A stretch of DNA of 64,000 nt from Leminorella grimontii ATCC 33999 = DSM 5078 (lineage in GTDB: Bacteria > Pseudomonadota > Gammaproteobacteria > Enterobacterales > Enterobacteriaceae): contig NZ_AUUA01000001.1 in assembly GCF_000439085.1 (NCBI RefSeq), positions 868,001 to 932,000 of the forward strand. Reading direction: 5' to 3'. A program made the position numbers and the translations under genes. Below the pieces are notes generated by a model. The model had not been told where the DNA came from. It saw nothing but the letters and a program-made list of their open reading frames with translations, and made no database searches. Of the stretch, positions 59,732-64,000 are shown in pieces. Positions within the stretch are counted from its first letter, which is position 1. The number at the start of each line of letters is the position of its first letter.

Positions 59732-60052
59732 ATGCCTAATTTAAAGAATAAGCCGACTATATGCCATTTATGCAACGGAGAGAACTGCGTCAGGAAGCAT
59801 GGGAAATCGCGAGCGGGTTTACAACGTTACTACTGTAAAAACTGCAAAAAATCCTTTCAAATAAAATACATATATACAACCTATGAGAGCCCCCACAAAG
59901 AAACTATCCTGAGTATGACCAATGCAGGAAAAAGTCCTGATGAAGTATCAAAGCTTCTCAACATCAGGAAGACAAAAGTCCAATTGGTGGTATCCGCCTT
60001 AAGTGGTAAAGAAGCGCCATTACAATACAACAAAATAAAGAGTAACTCTTAA
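59732..60052 (+). CDS. Orphan InsA-like zinc-ribbon/HTH DNA-binding protein
   Basis: A 106-residue protein matching IS1 InsA over its length (InsA is about 91 residues). The zinc ribbon has CHLC and CKNC pairs with the invariant QRYYCKNCKKSFQIKYIYT. An HTH follows (ILSMTNAGKSPDEVSKLLNI). InsA binds IS1 ends and represses the element. Here there is no overlapping or following insB; the next gene, 18 bp downstream on the same strand, is a wzz-type regulator. No IS1 terminal repeats or target duplication are visible. A retained regulator of the wzz gene is plausible, but this is inference. The ribosome site is weak. Confidence 0.78.
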   Translation: MPNLKNKPTICHLCNGENCVRKHGKSRAGLQRYYCKNCKKSFQIKYIYTTYESPHKETILSMTNAGKSPDEVSKLLNIRKTKVQLVVSALSGKEAPLQYNKIKSNS

Positions 60053-60070
60053 CAACTGCCGTTATGCATT

Positions 60071-61216
60071 ATGGAAAACAACATCAATAAAAGATGCCTT
60101 TACCCGCAGTCTCAATGCTCATCTTCCATGTTTCCCGATTCGCGAGATGACGTAGATCTATATATTCTGATGGAAACGCTTCTTTTAAAAAAGAAATGCC
60201 TATTTGTCATTGTGCTTTTTTTTGGATTGAGCGGCCTGCTGCTATCTTTACTATTACCTCAAAAATGGACAAGCCAAGCAATCGTCATTCCGCCGGAGAT
60301 GCCCGAGCTAATTCAAATCAAAAAAGAACTGACCGAGCTTCGTGCATTAGATATAAATTATGATGTCGATGCGAATACGCTTTACCAACAGTTCATCAAA
60401 CGATTTGATTCCTCTACTCTTCAGGAAGAGTACTTAAGTCAGTCTCCTTACATAATGAAACAGCTGGCAAACAGTAGCTTTGATGCTGAAGCTCGCCGTC
60501 GGCTAATAGTTAAAACGACAGAACTGCTGGAATTGATGTCCAGTGGTTCATTGAGTCAAAAAGAGCCTCGTCCATATACGTCCTGGACGCTTAAGTTTAC
60601 CGCAGCCACAGCAGATGACGCACAAACGGTCCTTAGTGGCTACATTGACTATGTTTCAACAATAGTAAGAAAAGAAGTTATTAACGATCTGCTTAGCTCG
60701 TTAGCATTAAAAATCCAAACAGAAAAGGATAGCCTAGCGTTAGAACGAAAAGCGCTAGAAAACGAACGCAATATAAATATACTGCGCCTTAACTATTCGC
60801 TGGAAGTCGCTAATGCCGCAGGAATCAAGCAGCCAGTGTACAGCAGTGGCTTAGCGGTTAAAGACGATCCCGACTACTCCGTTGCCTTAGGTTCTGACGG
60901 TTTAGCGCAAAAGCTAAAAATAGAGCAATCTATTACGGACGTTGCCCACTTAAACGCATCAATTCAAAACAGAGAGATGCGTTTAAATAGAATGGAAAAA
61001 ATCAACATCCAAGATGTAGCGTTCCAGCCTTACAAATACCAAATGGCTCCCAATTGGCCGGTAAAAAAGGATGGCCCTAGTAAGCCGCTTATTCTGACTC
61101 TATCAACGCTATTCGGCCTTATGGTCGCCTGTGGCTATATCTTGATGCATCAGGCTATTCTAAAAAGAAAAGATATATTAAGTCATAATTCAACCACAAA
61201 CGCACTTTACTCATGA
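60071..61216 (+). CDS. Wzz/FepE-type O-antigen chain-length regulator
   Basis: A 381-residue polysaccharide co-polymerase. A short cytosolic N-terminus leads to a membrane helix (about 41-66, CLFVIVLFFGLSGLLLSLLL). Then comes a large periplasmic region of alpha helices and coiled coil (about 67-340), and a second helix (about 346-366) after the conserved Pro-rich stretch APNWPVKKDGPSKP. Such proteins set the modal length of O-antigen or related polymers made by Wzy. The length (381) fits the FepE/very-long type better than the usual 325-residue Wzz. It follows the InsA-like gene with an 18-bp gap and ends at a terminator. No wzy, wzx or glycosyltransferase is nearby. Confidence 0.88.
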   Translation: MENNINKRCLYPQSQCSSSMFPDSRDDVDLYILMETLLLKKKCLFVIVLFFGLSGLLLSLLLPQKWTSQAIVIPPEMPELIQIKKELTELRALDINYDVDANTLYQQFIKRFDSSTLQEEYLSQSPYIMKQLANSSFDAEARRRLIVKTTELLELMSSGSLSQKEPRPYTSWTLKFTAATADDAQTVLSGYIDYVSTIVRKEVINDLLSSLALKIQTEKDSLALERKALENERNINILRLNYSLEVANAAGIKQPVYSSGLAVKDDPDYSVALGSDGLAQKLKIEQSITDVAHLNASIQNREMRLNRMEKINIQDVAFQPYKYQMAPNWPVKKDGPSKPLILTLSTLFGLMVACGYILMHQAILKRKDILSHNSTTNALYS

Positions 61217-61226
61217 TATGAGTCAT

Positions 61227-61254
61227 AAAAAAGGGAGCTTACGCTCCCGTTTTT
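61227..61254. terminator. Bidirectional terminator wzz/icd
   Basis: GGGAGC (61233-61238), loop TTAC, GCTCCC (61243-61248), with a T-run on the plus side (61250-61254) and an A-run before the stem that gives a T-run on the minus strand. It lies between convergent wzz and icd. Confidence 0.88.
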
Positions 61255-61271
61255 AGCCCTACCGTTTCTGA

Positions 61272-62525
61272 TTACATATTCGCAATCATCGCCTTGCCAA
61301 ACTCTGAACATTTCAGCAGTTTAGCGCCGTCCATCAGGCGTTCGAAGTCGTAGGTCACGGTCTTGTTCTTGATAGCGCCTTCCATACCTTTAACAATCAG
61401 GTCGGCGGCTTCGAACCAGCCCATGTGACGGAGCATCATCTCGGCAGACAGAATAACCGAGCCCGGATTGACCTTATCCTGCCCCGCATACTTAGGCGCC
61501 GTACCGTGAGTGGCTTCAAACAGCGCGCACTCGTCGCCGATGTTAGCGCCCGGAGCAATACCGATACCGCCGACCTGTGCGGCCAGCGCATCAGAGATGT
61601 AGTCGCCGTTCAGGTTCATAGTGGCGATAACGTCGTACTCAGCCGGGCGCAGCAGGATTTGCTGCAGGAAGGCGTCAGCAATCACGTCTTTAATAATAAT
61701 GTCTTTGCCGTTTTTCGGATTCTTGATTTTCATCCACGGGCCGCCGTCCAGCAGCTCGCCGCCGAACTCTTCTTTGGCCAGCTGATAGCCCCAGTCCTTG
61801 AAGGCGCCTTCGGTGAACTTCATGATGTTGCCTTTGTGGACCAGCGTGACGGACTCACGTCCGTTATCAATCGCATATTCAATAGCGGCGCGGATCAGGC
61901 GCTTGCTGCCCTGCTCTGAACACGGCTTGATGCCGATGCCGCACTGCTGAGGGAAGCGAATTTTCGTTACGCCCATCTCTTCTCGCAGAAACTTGATAAC
62001 CTTATCGGCTTCCGGCGTTCCCGCCTTCCACTCAACGCCGGCGTAAATATCCTCTGCGTTTTCACGGAAAATCACCATGTCGGTCAGTTCAGGATTTTTC
62101 AGCGGGCTTGGCGTGCCTTCGTAGTAGCGAACAGGACGCAGACACACGTAAAGATCGAGCTGTTGACGCAGCGCTACGTTAAGTGAACGGATGCCGCCGC
62201 CTACCGGCGTCGTCAAGGGGCCTTTGATCGCTACTTTGTATTCTCGAATGAAGTCCAGCGTTTCATCCGGCAGCCAGACGTCTTTACCGTACAGCTCTGT
62301 CGATTTTTCCCCGGTATAAATTTCCATCCAGGAAATTTTACGTTCACCGCCATAGGCTTTCTGTACTGCGGCATCAACAACCTCAATCATCACCGGCGTT
62401 ACGTCAACACCAATGCCGTCACCCTCAATGTAGGGGATAATAGGATCGTGCGGAACGTCGAGTTTACCTTTGGCATTCATCGTAATTTTTTTGCCTGTAG
62501 CCGGTACAACAACTTTGCTTTCCAT
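61272..62525 (-). CDS. icd: NADP-dependent isocitrate dehydrogenase
   Basis: A 417-residue TCA-cycle enzyme converting isocitrate to 2-oxoglutarate, very close to E. coli Icd. The substrate loop [13 protein letters not shown] contains the Ser phosphorylated by AceK. Metal-binding [15 protein letters not shown] and the cofactor block [15 protein letters not shown] are present. The frame opens with TTG at 62528, but the ATG at 62525, preceded by AGAGGAG, gives the family start MESKVVVP. It is divergent from rluE. Confidence 0.98.
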   Translation of the reverse strand: MESKVVVPATGKKITMNAKGKLDVPHDPIIPYIEGDGIGVDVTPVMIEVVDAAVQKAYGGERKISWMEIYTGEKSTELYGKDVWLPDETLDFIREYKVAIKGPLTTPVGGGIRSLNVALRQQLDLYVCLRPVRYYEGTPSPLKNPELTDMVIFRENAEDIYAGVEWKAGTPEADKVIKFLREEMGVTKIRFPQQCGIGIKPCSEQGSKRLIRAAIEYAIDNGRESVTLVHKGNIMKFTEGAFKDWGYQLAKEEFGGELLDGGPWMKIKNPKNGKDIIIKDVIADAFLQQILLRPAEYDVIATMNLNGDYISDALAAQVGGIGIAPGANIGDECALFEATHGTAPKYAGQDKVNPGSVILSAEMMLRHMGWFEAADLIVKGMEGAIKNKTVTYDFERLMDGAKLLKCSEFGKAMIANM

Positions 62526-62622
62526 CAAACTCTCCTCTGAGGACCTGTTTGTTAATTTTTTGTAAGACTCACGATGATACTACTTGAATAATTTGTCACC
62601 GCCAATAAAAAATGTTTTCGGG

Positions 62623-62628
62623 TATAAT
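62623..62628 (+). promoter_or_regulatory. -10 element of rluE-nudJ
   Basis: A perfect TATAAT about 30 bp before the rluE start codon. The -35 region at 17-bp distance is poor (CGCCAA), so an activator or an unusual spacer may be involved. Confidence 0.45.
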
Positions 62629-62656
62629 GGTTTAACGATTCAACGCACAGAACGCC

Positions 62657-63280
62657 ATGTTAACATTAGCCACTAAAAAAAATTCCGCCAGCCGTCGGCG
62701 GCCAAAAAAGACAAAAGCTCTTGAATTTAAAGGGCCTCGACGCCTTATTTTGCTAAATAAACCCTTTGATGTCCTACCTCAATTTACCGATGAAGCGGGA
62801 AGAAAAACGCTGAAAGATTACGTGCCGATCCCCGGCGTATACGCCGCCGGTCGCCTCGATCGCGACAGTGAAGGGCTTATTGTTCTCACAAATGACGGCC
62901 GCCTGCAGGCAAAATTAACACAATCACAACATAAAGTTCATAAAGTTTATTTTGTTCAGGTGGAAGGTATTCCAGATGAAAGCGCGTTAGAGAAACTTCG
63001 CCAAGGCGTAACCTTAAACGACGGCCCTACGCTTCCCGCTGGAGCTGAGCTGGTTGATGAACCTGAATGGCTGTGGCCGCGCACGCCCCCAATCCGCGAG
63101 CGCAAGTCAATTCCTACCCAGTGGATTAAGATAACCCTGCACGAAGGCAGAAACCGGCAGGTGCGAAGAATGACGGCCCACGTTGGCTTCCCTACCCTGC
63201 GGCTAATTCGCTATAGCGTAGACGGCTGGACGCTAGAGGGGCTTCAACCGGGTGAATGGAGAGAGGTGCATAGTGTCTGA
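62657..63280 (+). CDS. rluE: 23S rRNA pseudouridine(2457) synthase RluE
   Basis: A 207-residue RsuA-family synthase. The catalytic Asp lies in [20 protein letters not shown] (GRLDxxSxGL motif), and the RNA-binding/basic N-terminus is [10 protein letters not shown]. The C-terminal segment [20 protein letters not shown] is the usual motif III. No S4 domain is present, as in RluE. It is the first gene of rluE-nudJ, and the order icd/rluE/nudJ/mnmA matches E. coli. Confidence 0.94.
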   Translation: MLTLATKKNSASRRRPKKTKALEFKGPRRLILLNKPFDVLPQFTDEAGRKTLKDYVPIPGVYAAGRLDRDSEGLIVLTNDGRLQAKLTQSQHKVHKVYFVQVEGIPDESALEKLRQGVTLNDGPTLPAGAELVDEPEWLWPRTPPIRERKSIPTQWIKITLHEGRNRQVRRMTAHVGFPTLRLIRYSVDGWTLEGLQPGEWREVHSV

Positions 63281-63725
63281 AACTCAGTATAAGCCCCACG
63301 TAACGTTGGCCTGCGTCGTTCAAGCCGAAGGTCGATTTCTCATGGTGGAAGAACGCATCAACGGCCGCCCGACGCTAAACCAGCCGGCGGGCCATCTGGA
63401 AGCCGGGGAAACCGTGCTGGACGGCGCCGCCCGCGAGCTGTGGGAAGAAACCGGCATACGGGCTCGCCCTCAGGAACTGCTCCGCATTTACCAGTGGCTG
63501 GCGCCGGACGGAACGCCGTTTATCCGCTTCACGTTTTCTATTGATTTAGAAAGCATGGTGGCCGCTTCGCCAAACGACACCGATATCGATCGCTGCCTGT
63601 GGCTGAGCGCGGACGATATTCTTACCTCGCCTAACCTACGTTCGCCACTGGTAAAAGAAAGCTTGCTGCACTATCTGCAGCCAACGCGCTATCCGCTGGA
63701 TATTTTGACCTATTTTGGCGGCTAG
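63273..63725 (+). CDS. nudJ: Phosphatase NudJ (Nudix hydrolase)
   Basis: A 150-residue Nudix enzyme acting on hydroxymethylpyrimidine pyrophosphate and nucleotides. The Nudix box [20 protein letters not shown] is complete, followed by TGI. The frame also opens at an ATG at 63252, but the GTG at 63273 has a good ribosome site (GAGAGG) and gives the family start. It overlaps the rluE end by 8 bp. mnmA follows after 92 bp. Confidence 0.93.
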   Translation: MSETQYKPHVTLACVVQAEGRFLMVEERINGRPTLNQPAGHLEAGETVLDGAARELWEETGIRARPQELLRIYQWLAPDGTPFIRFTFSIDLESMVAASPNDTDIDRCLWLSADDILTSPNLRSPLVKESLLHYLQPTRYPLDILTYFGG

Positions 63726-63817
63726 ATTGGCGGTGCCAACGGCCTTACAACGTGATAGAATCAGCGGTTATTGTGTTATACAGCAACAGCAGCATTCACT
63801 AGCTACACGAGAGACCT

Positions 63818-64000
63818 ATGTCAGATAATCGTCAGAAAAAAGTCGTTGTCGGAATGTCCGGCGGTGTTGATTCCTCAGTCTCAGCCTATCTGCTTTTACA
63901 GCAGGGCTATCAGGTCGTTGGCCTGTTTATGAAGAACTGGGAAGAAGACGACTCTGATGAATACTGCTCGGCCGCGACCGATCTGGCCGATGCGCAGGCG
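63818..64000 (+). CDS. mnmA: tRNA 2-thiouridine synthase MnmA (cut by window edge)
   Basis: The first 61 codons of the tRNA-specific 2-thiouridylase that installs s2U34 in Lys, Glu and Gln tRNAs. The PP-loop [18 protein letters not shown] is visible, as is the following [11 protein letters not shown] block, characteristic of MnmA. The rest lies outside the window. The ATG follows GAGAG at short distance. Confidence 0.95.
   Translation, partial: MSDNRQKKVVVGMSGGVDSSVSAYLLLQQGYQVVGLFMKNWEEDDSDEYCSAATDLADAQA

Noticed and set aside
59732-60052. Complete IS1 insertion sequence at the InsA-like gene
   Set aside because: No InsB frame, no frameshift window and no terminal inverted repeats were found; the following gene is wzz.

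Overview
The window is a 64 kb piece of an Enterobacterales chromosome. Almost every housekeeping gene has a close E. coli/Yersinia counterpart, and two classic gene orders are present: hemA-prfA-prmC-sirB2-sirB1-kdsA opposite lolB-ispE-prs, and icd opposite rluE-nudJ-mnmA. The genus cannot be fixed from sequence alone. Core genes look near 50% GC, accessory gaps are very AT-rich, and neighbourhoods such as pth/ychF and dauA are rearranged relative to E. coli; a Budviciaceae- or Yersiniaceae-like genus is a guess.

Layout. 1-4608: two tandem minus-strand autotransporter adhesins (the first cut by the window edge). 5444-11625: a small periplasmic protein, the YidE transporter, a GNAT acetyltransferase, a TSUP permease, an RNA ligase RtcB and ecotin. 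11686-15462: wza-wzb-wzc polysaccharide export and tyrosine-kinase genes, with a degenerate JUMPstart/ops-like element upstream and no glycosyltransferase genes. 16286-28246: dauA, a DUF1090 protein, the hemA-kdsA operon, lolB-ispE-prs, ychH and pth. 28247-41229: a gap with a broken coding remnant, a four-helix membrane protein, argS, murJ, rimJ-yceH, mdtH, yceB and a minus-strand operon ycdX-muiA-ycdY-rlmG. 41465-44603: tRNA-Ser(GGA) with a good promoter, then a third autotransporter. 45184-50679: eptB, a solo surE, ychF and dbpA. 50905-54021: an aldo/keto reductase and alcohol dehydrogenase pair facing a LysR regulator. 54104-61216: solo panC, then an AT-rich accessory island with two InsA-like zinc-ribbon genes, a tiny lipoprotein, a formate channel, ycaC, a Rob/MarA-type regulator and a Wzz chain-length regulator. 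61272-64000: icd, rluE, nudJ and the start of mnmA.

Working together: much of the accessory content concerns the cell surface (three autotransporters, Wza/Wzb/Wzc, EptB, KdsA, Wzz, LolB, MurJ, a MuiA-family protein). The most unusual arrangement is at 59732-61216, where an orphan InsA-like zinc-ribbon/HTH protein, without any InsB transposase, lies 18 bp upstream of a wzz-type gene. A second, zinc-ribbon-only relative lies 4 kb away in the same island. This looks like a DNA-binding domain taken from an IS1-type element and retained next to a polysaccharide chain-length gene. That reading is inference and needs comparative work.
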